Part shown: in pieces, positions 49,548 through 57,939 of the stretch
Position numbering within the stretch: position 1 is the first letter of the stretch
Layout: each line of letters opens with the position of its first letter
From: an uncultured Mollicutes bacterium
Lineage (GTDB): Bacteria > Bacillota_I > Bacilli_A > Acholeplasmatales > JAEDCM01
Reading direction: 5' to 3'
Assembly: GCA_947166335.1 (NCBI GenBank)
Contig: CAMVDS010000001.1
Location: forward strand, 1 to 64,000
Length of the DNA: 64,000 nucleotides
Notes under the pieces: model-generated
Database searches by the model: none
What the model was told of the DNA's origin: nothing
What the model saw: the letters and a program-made list of their open reading frames with translations, nothing else
Position numbers and translations under genes: made by a program

Positions 49548-51131
49548 CTATTTTCCGCTATTTCCGTAGTTTTTAAGTACTCTTGCAGAAGGATCATTAA
49601 CATTACAGTTTTCCCAGTTTTTATTAGGCATCCAGTAATCTACTATCATTTCTGCTTGATTTGGATAATACTTTTCAAATATTTCACGATATAAAAGTGA
49701 TTCTTTTGTAAATGGCTTACTAAAGCTATATTTCTTTATTAATTCATTATATTCTTCATCAGAATATTTATTATTTGCATATTCTTTTAAGTAATCTACC
49801 ATAGAGTGTCCTACAGCATCACTAAATGCTGCTTTTTCTCTAAATAAGATTGATTCAGGTAAGTAATCTCCTCTAAAGGCATTTCTAAGTAAATACTTAC
49901 CCATATTATATTTGTTCATTTTAAGTTCTGGGTTTATTCTTAAAACATATTTAACAAAATCTAAATCTCCAAAAGGAACTCTAGCTTCTAGTGAGTTACT
50001 TGAAATACATCTATCTGCACGTAGTACATCATACATATGTAATTCTCTAACTCTCTTTAAAGATTCTTCCTGGAATTCTTTAGCGTTTGGAGCAAAGTCA
50101 GTGTACTTATATCCAAATAATTCATCACTAATTTCTCCTGTTAGAAGAACTCTAATATCTGTTGTATTATGGATAGCTTTACATATTAAATACATACCGA
50201 TAGAAGCTCTAATAGTTGTAATATCATAAGTTGCTAATACTTCAATAACTTCATCAAGTGCATTTAATACATCATCCTTGGTAATTATTATTTCATGGTG
50301 ATTAGAATGAATATAATCAGCTACTTGCTTAGCATATTTTAAATCTATAGCATCTGTAGACATACCAATTGCAAATGTTTCAATTGGATGTTTAAGCATT
50401 TTTTGAGCGATAGAACATACTAAAGAAGAATCTAGGCCACCTGAAAGTAAGAATCCTATTTTAGCATCTGCATCTAATCTTTTTTCTACACCTTTAACAA
50501 GTTTATCATGAATATTTTTAGCAATTTCTTCCATAGAATCATTATTGTATTCACTTTCTTTAACATCAGAAATATTATTATAATAAACGAATCTGCCATC
50601 TTTATAATATGTTCCTGGTGGGAAAGGCATAATTTTATCTACTAAATATTTTAAGTTTTTAGGCTCTGAAGCAAAAACAATGTTTCTTTCTTTATCATAA
50701 CCATAATATAGAGGTCTAATACCAATTGGATCGCGTGAAGCGATAAATGATTTACTTTTTCCATCATAAATTATTAAGGCATATTCAGCATCTAGCATTT
50801 TAAACATTTCTACTCCATATTTTTCATATAGAGGTAGTAATATTTCACAGTCTGAATCACTATTAAATGTATAACCTTCATTTATTAATTCATCCTTAAT
50901 TTTTCTAAATCCATATATCTCACCATTACAAACGATAAAGTTTCCTTTATACTCGAAGGGCTGCATACCTTCATCATGTAACCCCATAATTGATAATCTA
51001 TGGAAAGCTAAATATCCGTTATCTAATTCCATTATTTTTGACATATCTGGACCACGAGATATTGTCTTTTCAAAGCCTTTTTTAAATTCTTCATAATTTT
51101 TCGTACAAGAATACCCCATTATTGAACACAT
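49548..51131 (-). CDS. asnB: Asparagine synthase (glutamine-hydrolysing)
   Basis: Makes asparagine from aspartate with glutamine nitrogen and ATP. 527 residues. Class II glutaminase domain starting at C2 (MCSIMGYSC), with NGEIYGF and RDPIGIRPLYYG; asparagine synthase domain with SGGLDSSLV pyrophosphate loop. The start at 51131 makes Cys2 the N-terminal nucleophile and has GAGG 8 bases upstream; a start at 51185 would bury it. purF follows 11 bases after the stop. Confidence 0.95.
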   Translation of the reverse strand: MCSIMGYSCTKNYEEFKKGFEKTISRGPDMSKIMELDNGYLAFHRLSIMGLHDEGMQPFEYKGNFIVCNGEIYGFRKIKDELINEGYTFNSDSDCEILLPLYEKYGVEMFKMLDAEYALIIYDGKSKSFIASRDPIGIRPLYYGYDKERNIVFASEPKNLKYLVDKIMPFPPGTYYKDGRFVYYNNISDVKESEYNNDSMEEIAKNIHDKLVKGVEKRLDADAKIGFLLSGGLDSSLVCSIAQKMLKHPIETFAIGMSTDAIDLKYAKQVADYIHSNHHEIIITKDDVLNALDEVIEVLATYDITTIRASIGMYLICKAIHNTTDIRVLLTGEISDELFGYKYTDFAPNAKEFQEESLKRVRELHMYDVLRADRCISSNSLEARVPFGDLDFVKYVLRINPELKMNKYNMGKYLLRNAFRGDYLPESILFREKAAFSDAVGHSMVDYLKEYANNKYSDEEYNELIKKYSFSKPFTKESLLYREIFEKYYPNQAEMIVDYWMPNKNWENCNVNDPSARVLKNYGNSGK

Positions 51132-51152
51132 ATATATTACCTCACTATAAAT

Positions 51153-51192
51153 GCGTATATGTGTTAAGCAAATTTTGCCTAACACATATCGC
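51153..51192. other. Long inverted repeat between amt and asnB
   Basis: GCG-TATATGTGTTA ... TAACACATAT-CGC, about 13 paired positions each side, with a further AGCAAA / TTTGCC inside. On the minus strand (the coding one) it is not followed by a T run, but on the plus strand T6 follows at 51193-51198. It may be a processing or stability element between genes, or a block to antisense transcription. Confidence 0.6.
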
Positions 51193-51196
51193 TTTT

Positions 51197-52948
51197 TTAT
51201 TCTATTTCAGAATCTACAAGAGCTGCTTTACCAGTTTCTCCTGTTCTTACCTTAACTACATTTAAAACATCATATACGAAGATTTTTCCATCTCCGATGT
51301 GACCTGTATATAATGTCTTTTTTGCAGTTTCGATAGCTTTACTTACGTTGTCACTTGTAGTGACGATATCAACTTGAATTTTAGGTAGAAGAGTAGCTTC
51401 AACAGCAACACCTCTATAATATTCAGGTTTACCTTTTTGTACACCGCAACCCATTACGTGGCTTACAGTCATACCATTTATTCCTATCTTAACCATTGCA
51501 TTCTTCAAAGAATCAAGCATACGTTCTTTGCATATGATCTCAATCTTTGTGAATGCGCCAGCTGAAGCATGCGAGGTTTGAGGTATAACAGCATCTGATT
51601 CACTCAAATGAGAAACTGTTACTGCTTCAGCTTGTGGTACATCCCCAACAGTAGCTATTACGCCATAGTCTAATGCTTCAGGAGATTGAGCAAATCCTGC
51701 ATAAGCTGTAATTAAACCATGTTCTGTAACATCTAATCCTTTTAACTCGTCTTCTGCATCCGCACGTAGACCGATTGTTTTATTAATGATAATGAATGTT
51801 GGAATAATTGTTGCTGCTGTCCAAGCTATAATAGCTAGAATACCTAAGCATTGAATTCCAAGAACTTTCATACCTTCTGCAAAATCAGTACCATGTATTA
51901 AAGCATAAATTGGACCATCTACACCATTAATAGAAGTACCTGTAGCGAAAAGACCTGCTGCAATTGTTCCCCAGATACCATTTGCTAAGTGAACTCCACA
52001 AGCACCAACTGGATCATCAATATGGAACTTTAAGTCTAACATTTCAACTACAACAACTACTAAAATACCACTTACAGCACCAATAATGACTGTACCAATG
52101 ATATCTACTGCTTGACAACCAGCTGTAATTGCTACTAAGCCAGCTAAGCTAGCGTTTAAGCACATTGATACATCTGGTTTTCCGTTTTTAATCCATGTAA
52201 ATAATAAAGTTACACATGTTGCAACAGCAGGAGCAACAGTAGTAGTAGCAAAGATTTGGCCTAATTCAGTAATACTCTTTGCAGCTGCACCGTTAAATCC
52301 ATACCATCCAAACCATAAGATGAAGCACCCTAGAGCTCCAAGTGGAATTGAATGACCTTGAATTGCGTTAACTTTTGTTACTTTACCATTTTCATCTTTA
52401 ACATATTTTCCAAGTCTTGCACCTAAGAAGATTGCACCAATTAAGGCACATACACCACCGACTGTATGAATACAAGCAGAACCAGCAAAATCAATAAATC
52501 CTAATTTTGATAGCCAGCCTCCACCCCATACCCAGTGAGCTTCGATTGGATAAATAACTAATGAAATAACAAATGAATAAATACAATATGAAATGAACTT
52601 AGTACGTTCTGCCATAGCACCAGATACGATTGTAGCTGCTGTAGCACAGAATACTAGGTTGAATACGAAATCTGACCAAGGGAATTCCTTAAAGTTAGTG
52701 AATAATCCCATATTAGGAATACCAACTAAACCTGCAAGAGCATCTTCACCAAGTAATAACCCACCACCAAGTAAAACGAATGCTACTGTTCCAATACAGA
52801 AGTCCATTAAGTTTTTCATGATAATGTTACCGGCATTCTTTGCTCTAGTAAAACCAGTTTCAACCATAGCAAAGCCTGCTTGCATAAAGAATACTAATGC
52901 TGCACCAATTAAAAACCAAACACTAAATACAGCTTGTAATGCATCCAT
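51197..52948 (-). CDS. amt: Ammonium transporter with fused C-terminal P-II domain
   Basis: 583 residues. The N-terminal ~410 are an 11-helix Amt channel (FMQAGFAMVETGF, the ammonium-channel histidine region HTVGGVCALIGAIF, and FGWYGFNGAA). After a linker the last ~112 are a P-II (GlnB/GlnK) regulator: FTKIEIICKERM, T-loop GVQKGKPEYYRG, and GHIGDGKIFVYDV for ATP/2-oxoglutarate binding. Normal P-II has a uridylylated Tyr at T-loop position 51 (RGAEY); here that spot is V (RGVAV), so covalent control is unlikely. Fused Amt-P-II proteins are known in other bacteria. It follows glnN by 11 bases. Confidence 0.94.
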   Translation of the reverse strand: MDALQAVFSVWFLIGAALVFFMQAGFAMVETGFTRAKNAGNIIMKNLMDFCIGTVAFVLLGGGLLLGEDALAGLVGIPNMGLFTNFKEFPWSDFVFNLVFCATAATIVSGAMAERTKFISYCIYSFVISLVIYPIEAHWVWGGGWLSKLGFIDFAGSACIHTVGGVCALIGAIFLGARLGKYVKDENGKVTKVNAIQGHSIPLGALGCFILWFGWYGFNGAAAKSITELGQIFATTTVAPAVATCVTLLFTWIKNGKPDVSMCLNASLAGLVAITAGCQAVDIIGTVIIGAVSGILVVVVVEMLDLKFHIDDPVGACGVHLANGIWGTIAAGLFATGTSINGVDGPIYALIHGTDFAEGMKVLGIQCLGILAIIAWTAATIIPTFIIINKTIGLRADAEDELKGLDVTEHGLITAYAGFAQSPEALDYGVIATVGDVPQAEAVTVSHLSESDAVIPQTSHASAGAFTKIEIICKERMLDSLKNAMVKIGINGMTVSHVMGCGVQKGKPEYYRGVAVEATLLPKIQVDIVTTSDNVSKAIETAKKTLYTGHIGDGKIFVYDVLNVVKVRTGETGKAALVDSEIE

Positions 52949-52959
52949 AATAATTCCTC

Positions 52960-55044
52960 CTATCTAACACCAAATAATAGATCACCATATGATGGATAAG
53001 GCCAGTAAGACTTATCTACTTTAGCTTCAATTCCATCGATAATAGTTCTTATTTCTTCCATTAATGGTAATACTTTTTCTTTATAATATAATGAGATTTC
53101 TTCAACACTTGAAGTTGGTTTATCATCAAGCACTTTTTCTAATTCAAGTTTTAGAGTATATGCCTTAGTTAAGCCATTTGTTACATCAATTAGTTGTGAC
53201 TTTTCATAAAGGATTTCGGCATCTAATCCTTGCTTAACTGTAATAGTATCAGCTAATGATTTTGTATATTTACTAATTGCTGGAAGAAGATCTTTATTGA
53301 TCATATCAAGTACTGTTAATGCTTCAATATTAACAATCTTTTGATAATGTTCTTGAGCAATTTCATATCTTGCATGAATTTCATCCATTGTATAAACGTC
53401 ATGGCTAATGAATAATTTTGTATTCTTTTCATGTAGGTAATATGGAAGAGCTTCTGGAGTAGACTTTAAGTTTAGTAATCCTCTCTTTTCAGCTTCCTTA
53501 ACCCATGATTCATCATAACCATTTCCGTTAAATATAATACGTTTATGTTCAACGATTGTTTTCTTAACTAATTCATGTAAATCTTCTTTAAAGTTCTTAG
53601 ATTTTTCTAATGCATCAGCAAATTGTTTTAATTCTTCAGCAACAGCTGTATTTAGCATAATGTTTGCACAAGAAATTGATTCATTAGAACCAAGAGCTCT
53701 AAATTCGAATTTGTTACCTGTAAATGCGAAAGGACTTGTACGGTTTCTATCTGTAGAATCCTTAGGTAAATTAGGTAATACATCAGCACCAATCTTAAGA
53801 GAACCGCTAGCCTTACTTGCAAGAGGCTTATCAGTTTCAATAGCATCTAAAACTGCTTGTAGTTCATCACCAACAAAGATTGAAATGATTGCTGGTGGTG
53901 CCTCGTTTGCACCAAGACGGAAGTCGTTACCGGCTGATGCGACGCTTATTCTAAGTAGATCTTGATATTCATCTACAGCTTTGATAACAGCTGTTAAAAA
54001 TAGCAAGAATTGGGCATTTTCAATAGGTGTATCACCTGGTTCAAGTAGGTTAACACCAGTGTTTGTTGAAATAGACCAGTTGTTATGTTTACCACTACCA
54101 TTTACACCCTTAAATGGTTTTTCATGAAGTAGACATACTAAGCCATGTTTCTTAGCAACCTTTTGCATAATTTCCATAGTTAATTGGTTATGGTCAGCTG
54201 CAATATTAGTTGTAGCAAATATTGGAGCTAATTCATGTTGTGCAGGAGCTACTTCATTATGTTCTGTTTTGGCTAGAATTCCAAGTTTCCATAATTCTTC
54301 ATTTAAGTCGTTCATAAATGCTTGAACTCTAGGCTTAATAACACCAAAATAATGATCTTCAAGTTCCTGACCCTTTGGAGCACTTGCTCCAAATAGTGTT
54401 CTACCTGTATAAATTAAATCTTTTCTCTTATCATACATTTCTTTATCTACTAGGAAATATTCTTGTTCAGGACCTACTGTTGTTTTAACAGAAGCAACAT
54501 TTTCATTTCCAAATAGTTTTAAAACTCTTAAAGCTTGCTTATTAATTGCTTGCATACTTCTTAAAAGTGGAGTTTTCTTATCTAGAGCCTGTCCACCATA
54601 TGAACAGAATGCTGTAGGAATACATAACACTTTATCTTTAATGAAAGCATAACTTGTTGGATCCCAAGCTGTATATCCTCTAGCTTCACAAGTTGCTCTA
54701 AGTCCTCCTGATGGGAAACTTGAAGCATCTGGTTCACCTTTAACTAATTCTTTTCCTTTGAATTCCATAATGACTCTACCATCATTATCTGGAGAAATGA
54801 AAGAATCATGCTTTTCAGCTGTTACACCAGTCATTGGTTGGAACCAGTGAGTGTAATGTGTAGCACCAAGTTCAATAGCCCAATCCTTCATAGCTTGAGC
54901 GACGCTATTTGCTACACTAATGTCTAATTCCTTTCCATCACTAATAGTCCTTTTTAGTGATTTATAAACATCTGATGATAGTCTTGATTTCATAACTTTA
55001 TCATCGAAAACTAAACATCCAAAGAATTCGTCTATCTGTTTCAT
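52960..55044 (-). CDS. glnN: Glutamine synthetase type III
   Basis: Makes glutamine from glutamate, ammonia and ATP. 694 residues, much longer than GS I (~450), as for the GlnN/GS III family of Firmicutes and Bacteroidetes. Visible: [64 protein letters not shown] and a helical C-terminal domain with no GS I counterpart. AGGAGGTG precedes the ATG. It heads a glnN-amt-asnB-purF transcript, and is preceded by a leader with an intrinsic terminator ~35 bases before the start. Confidence 0.96.
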   Translation of the reverse strand: MKQIDEFFGCLVFDDKVMKSRLSSDVYKSLKRTISDGKELDISVANSVAQAMKDWAIELGATHYTHWFQPMTGVTAEKHDSFISPDNDGRVIMEFKGKELVKGEPDASSFPSGGLRATCEARGYTAWDPTSYAFIKDKVLCIPTAFCSYGGQALDKKTPLLRSMQAINKQALRVLKLFGNENVASVKTTVGPEQEYFLVDKEMYDKRKDLIYTGRTLFGASAPKGQELEDHYFGVIKPRVQAFMNDLNEELWKLGILAKTEHNEVAPAQHELAPIFATTNIAADHNQLTMEIMQKVAKKHGLVCLLHEKPFKGVNGSGKHNNWSISTNTGVNLLEPGDTPIENAQFLLFLTAVIKAVDEYQDLLRISVASAGNDFRLGANEAPPAIISIFVGDELQAVLDAIETDKPLASKASGSLKIGADVLPNLPKDSTDRNRTSPFAFTGNKFEFRALGSNESISCANIMLNTAVAEELKQFADALEKSKNFKEDLHELVKKTIVEHKRIIFNGNGYDESWVKEAEKRGLLNLKSTPEALPYYLHEKNTKLFISHDVYTMDEIHARYEIAQEHYQKIVNIEALTVLDMINKDLLPAISKYTKSLADTITVKQGLDAEILYEKSQLIDVTNGLTKAYTLKLELEKVLDDKPTSSVEEISLYYKEKVLPLMEEIRTIIDGIEAKVDKSYWPYPSYGDLLFGVR

Positions 55045-55073
55045 AAATACACCTCCTATAAGCCTTATAAAAC

Positions 55074-55120
55074 AAAAAAAGGCAGTGACCGATTGAACGA
55101 TTCAATCAGGCCCCATTGCC
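55074..55120 (-). terminator. Leader terminator (attenuator) before glnN
   Basis: On the minus strand: GGCAATG (55120-55114) pairs with CACTGCC (55087-55081, one mismatch), enclosing an inner stem CTGATTGAA / TTCAATCGG, followed by T7 (55080-55074). It lies in the untranslated leader 30 bases before glnN, so it must be read through for glnN expression. Confidence 0.85.
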
Positions 55121-55121
55121 T
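55108..55121 (-). promoter_or_regulatory. ANTAR-type hexaloop hairpin in the glnN leader
   Basis: Minus strand AGGC-AATGGG-GCCT: 4-bp stem and 6-base loop with A at position 1 and G at position 4, the ANTAR recognition rule. It starts ~5 bases from the predicted transcription start and uses the same bases as the foot of the terminator, so the two cannot form together. Confidence 0.6.
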
Positions 55122-55132
55122 TCTATGCCTTC

Positions 55133-55161
55133 ATTTTATATCACTTTATTTTTGCTGTCAA
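55133..55161 (-). promoter_or_regulatory. Promoter of glnN operon (minus strand)
   Basis: Minus strand: -35 TTGACA (55156-55161), 17 bases, -10 TAAAAT (55133-55138). Near consensus; start of transcription expected near 55126. Confidence 0.85.
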
Positions 55162-55174
55162 CTATCAAAAAATA

Positions 55175-55188
55175 TGAAAATGCTTTCA
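55175..55188. promoter_or_regulatory. Palindromic cre-like operator between the two GS promoters
   Basis: TGAAAATGCTTTCA: arms TGAAA / TTTCA are perfect; it differs from the CcpA consensus (TGWAANCGNTNWCA) at one position. It lies 14 bases upstream of the glnN -35. Confidence 0.45.
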
Positions 55189-55301
55189 CGAAAAATGCCT
55201 TTTTTTAGCCGTTTTTTAAGCATAATATAAATAATATTTATAATATATATAAATGCGCATTATAGAAAAAGCAATTTTTTAAAAAACATTTATTTTTTGT
55301 A

Positions 55302-55331
55302 TTGACACGAAAAAAAACGTAATGTTATAAT
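55302..55331 (+). promoter_or_regulatory. Promoter of the GS-like/ANTAR operon
   Basis: -35 TTGACA (55302-55307), 18-base spacer, TGT, -10 TATAAT (55326-55331). Strong extended promoter; start of transcription near 55337. Bases 55190-55300 between the two promoters are very AT-rich, with no further structure that I can name. Confidence 0.85.
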
Positions 55332-55335
55332 ACGT

Positions 55336-55353
55336 TTGAACAAGGGCGTTCAA
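55336..55353 (+). promoter_or_regulatory. ANTAR-type hexaloop hairpin in the GS-like leader
   Basis: TTGAAC-AAGGGC-GTTCAA: perfect 6-bp stem and 6-base loop with A1 and G4. Its loop and the next base (AAGGGCG) are the 5' arm of the terminator that follows, so the hairpin acts as an antiterminator. It begins at about the first transcribed base, which could cost a pair at the stem's foot. Confidence 0.65.
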
Positions 55354-55390
55354 AAAAGAAATTATCAAGTTTCTTTAGCGCCCTTTTTTA
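55342..55390 (+). terminator. Leader terminator (attenuator) before the GS-like gene
   Basis: AAGGGCG (55342-55348) / CGCCCTT (55379-55385) around an inner stem AAAGAAA / TTTCTTT, followed by T runs. It ends 25 bases before the start codon, between a strong promoter and the gene it serves. Confidence 0.88.
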
Positions 55391-55414
55391 TTTTTTTATG
55401 CGAGGTGAAAAAAT

Positions 55415-56482
55415 ATGAGTTACACAAAAGAAAATATTATGGATTATGTTAATGAGGAGGATGTAAAGTTCATAAGATTATTGTTTTTAGATGCTTATGG
55501 CAATCAAAAGAATATTGCAATTATGCCTAATGAACTAGAAACAACATTTGAAAATGGATGCACAATATATGCATCTAGTATACTTGATTCCTTAAATGGT
55601 AAGGTAGTTCTATGGCCTGATCCAAATACAATATCAGTATTACCATGGAGACCTTCAACAGGAAAAGTTGTAAAAATGTTTTGTGATGTAAAAAATCAAG
55701 ATGGATCTGATTTTAATTTATCAGCAAGAAGTATTTTAAAAAAAGCAGTAGATTTTGCTGATAAGAAAGGAGCATCTATTTTCTTAAGAACTGATTTTGA
55801 GTTTTATTTATTTAAACTTGATGCAGATGGTAATGTAACAAACATTCCATATGATAATGCTAGTTACATGGATGTTGCACCTTTAGATAAAGGAGCAAAT
55901 ATAAGAAGAGAAATTTGTTTAACTTTGTCAGAAATGCATATTCCAACATGTGGATCATATCATGCATTTGGTCCAGGTCAAAATAAAATATTAATGCAAA
56001 AAGCTAGTCCTTTAGTTGCTGCTGAAGATTCACTCACTTTTACATCAGCTGTAAAGACTATCGCAGTTAAAAATGGATTATATGCTGATTTCTCTCATAT
56101 GCCTATTAATGGTAAGCCTGTTAGTAAGCATAGAATAGTTATTTCAGCAGATTCTGAAACATTCAAATTAGCTAAGAAAAACATCAAAAAACATTATGAT
56201 GAAATATATTTATTCTTAAATAATACAAATAATTTATACAACGATTATGATTCTTCTAAAGACATTACATTTGATCCATATTTAAATGAAATTTATATTG
56301 AAAGATTAAGTGATGGATATAATCCATACTTAGTTTATGCTTTATTAATATATGCTATTTTTGATAATTCTAATACTGATTTAAAAGCAGATACTTTAGT
56401 AAAAGCAAAAGAAATAGCAAAAAATAGCAAGTTTGTTAAAAAATATTTAACAGATGCCTTCATTAAAGAATATACAGAATAA
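55415..56482 (+). CDS. Degenerate glutamine-synthetase-like protein
   Basis: 355 residues that align with GS type I over most of its length (normal ~440) but look non-catalytic. The beta-grasp N-domain is present. The E-x-E metal pair reads D127-F-E129. The GPGQNE motif has K191 in place of the metal-ligand Glu. The G-S-G-M-H block with the substrate His is replaced by HMPINGKPVSKH. The central NSYKRL and R-x-x-R-I-P segments are missing, while NPYL near the end remains. The protein can probably still bind a nucleotide or glutamine-like ligand. It is expressed behind an attenuator and followed 14 bases on by an ANTAR regulator, suggesting a sensor role. GAGGTGA precedes the ATG. Confidence 0.8.
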   Translation: MSYTKENIMDYVNEEDVKFIRLLFLDAYGNQKNIAIMPNELETTFENGCTIYASSILDSLNGKVVLWPDPNTISVLPWRPSTGKVVKMFCDVKNQDGSDFNLSARSILKKAVDFADKKGASIFLRTDFEFYLFKLDADGNVTNIPYDNASYMDVAPLDKGANIRREICLTLSEMHIPTCGSYHAFGPGQNKILMQKASPLVAAEDSLTFTSAVKTIAVKNGLYADFSHMPINGKPVSKHRIVISADSETFKLAKKNIKKHYDEIYLFLNNTNNLYNDYDSSKDITFDPYLNEIYIERLSDGYNPYLVYALLIYAIFDNSNTDLKADTLVKAKEIAKNSKFVKKYLTDAFIKEYTE

Positions 56483-56496
56483 TTAAGGCAACATAT

Positions 56497-57078
56497 ATGC
56501 TTAAAGAACATAGATATAATGTTTTATTAGTTTCTTCAAGCGAACAATTTAATAAAAAAACAGTTAATCTATTGTCTAGTAACATATATGTTGATTTAAC
56601 AGTATCTATAGATTTAGAACAGGCAAGAAGATTAATTGTTGAAAGAAAGTTCGATATTGTTATTGTTGATTCTCCAGTAAACAATGACAAAGCCTTTTAC
56701 TTTGTTTTATCAATTTGTGATAAGGACGAATTTCAAATATTGGTTTTAACTAAACAATCTGATTATGATGAAGCATATTTTAGATTACATGATTATGGTG
56801 TATTTGTTTTAAGTAAGCCTATAGAAGAAGATATATTCGTTCAAACAATAAGAATTATTAGTATAACAAGGGATAAGATAAGCACAGTAAAAAAGGATAG
56901 CCTTTCATTTAAAGAAAAGCTTGATGAAATTAAATTGGTTTCAGAAGCAAAAGTGCTTATTGTTAAAAATATGCACATAGATGAAAATGAAGCGCACAAA
57001 TTAATAGAGCAAACTGCAATGAATTATAGGATCACTAAAAAAATGTCTGCAGAGATGTTTATAAAAAAGTATAGTTAG
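56497..57078 (+). CDS. ANTAR-domain antitermination regulator with incomplete receiver
   Basis: 193 residues: a receiver-like domain (1-120) and a C-terminal ANTAR RNA-binding domain (about 138-190: KLDEIKLVSEAKVLIVKNMH, then DENEAHKLIEQTAMNYR). In the receiver the Mg-binding acidic pair is replaced by S13-S-S15 (VLLVSSSEQ), though D58 and K107 remain, so phosphorylation is unlikely to be normal. ANTAR proteins bind paired hexaloop hairpins in leader RNA and prevent termination. Leaders with such a hairpin and a terminator stand in front of this operon and of glnN. No cognate histidine kinase is near; the GS-like partner may supply the signal. Confidence 0.88.
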   Translation: MLKEHRYNVLLVSSSEQFNKKTVNLLSSNIYVDLTVSIDLEQARRLIVERKFDIVIVDSPVNNDKAFYFVLSICDKDEFQILVLTKQSDYDEAYFRLHDYGVFVLSKPIEEDIFVQTIRIISITRDKISTVKKDSLSFKEKLDEIKLVSEAKVLIVKNMHIDENEAHKLIEQTAMNYRITKKMSAEMFIKKYS

Positions 57079-57090
57079 GAGATTGTTACT

Positions 57091-57939
57091 ATGAAGGTTA
57101 TTTTTACAAAGATGCAAGGTTGTGCAAATGATTATATATACATAAATTGTTTTGATAATATAATTAAAAATCCATCAAAATTAGCTATTAAAATGTCAAA
57201 AAGACATTATTCAGTAGGATCAGATGGCTTAGTTTTAATTTGTAGAAGTGAAGTAGCTGATGCCAAAATGCGTATGTTTAATGCTGATGGATCAGAAAGT
57301 GAAATGTGCGGAAACGCCATTAGATGTATAGGTAAATATTTATATGATAAAAAAATAATAAAGAAAACACTTGTTACAATTGAAACGCTTTGTGGAATTA
57401 AATATTTAGACCTTCATTTGGAAAATAATAAGGTAAAAGATGTAACTGTAAATATGGGTAAAGCATTATTTGACTCTTCAAAAATACCTGTTAATTATAG
57501 CGAAAAAGAAATGATAAATGCTAAATGTGATATTTTGGGTAAAACGTATAATATGACAGCTGTTTCAATGGGCAACCCTCATTGTTGCATTTATTTAGAT
57601 GAAATAAAAGATTTGAAATTAGATGAAATAGGTCCTGCTTTTGAAAATAATAGCATTTTTCCAAAAAGGACAAATACTGAATTCTGTAAGGTTATTGATA
57701 AGAATCATTTAGAGATGAGAGTTTATGAAAGAGGAGCAGGAGAAACTTATGCATGTGGTACGGGAGCTTGTGCGTTAGTAGCTTCAAGCATCAAAAATAA
57801 GATTTGTAATTTTAATGAAGATGTTTATGTAAAATTATTAGGTGGTACTTTAATCATTAATATAGATAATAGTTATAATGTATTAATGACTGGCCCTGCT
57901 GAATTTGTATATGAAGGGGTGTATGAAAATGAAGATTAA
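57091..57939 (+). CDS. dapF: Diaminopimelate epimerase
   Basis: Interconverts LL- and meso-diaminopimelate for peptidoglycan and lysine. 282 residues. Two catalytic cysteines are in the family blocks ADGSESEMCGNAIRCIGKY and ERGAGETYACGTGACA; the start block KMQGCANDYIYINCF carries the conserved N-terminal pattern. It overlaps dapL by 11 bases and lies 12 bases after the ANTAR gene, so it may be under the same attenuator. Confidence 0.96.
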   Translation: MKVIFTKMQGCANDYIYINCFDNIIKNPSKLAIKMSKRHYSVGSDGLVLICRSEVADAKMRMFNADGSESEMCGNAIRCIGKYLYDKKIIKKTLVTIETLCGIKYLDLHLENNKVKDVTVNMGKALFDSSKIPVNYSEKEMINAKCDILGKTYNMTAVSMGNPHCCIYLDEIKDLKLDEIGPAFENNSIFPKRTNTEFCKVIDKNHLEMRVYERGAGETYACGTGACALVASSIKNKICNFNEDVYVKLLGGTLIINIDNSYNVLMTGPAEFVYEGVYENED

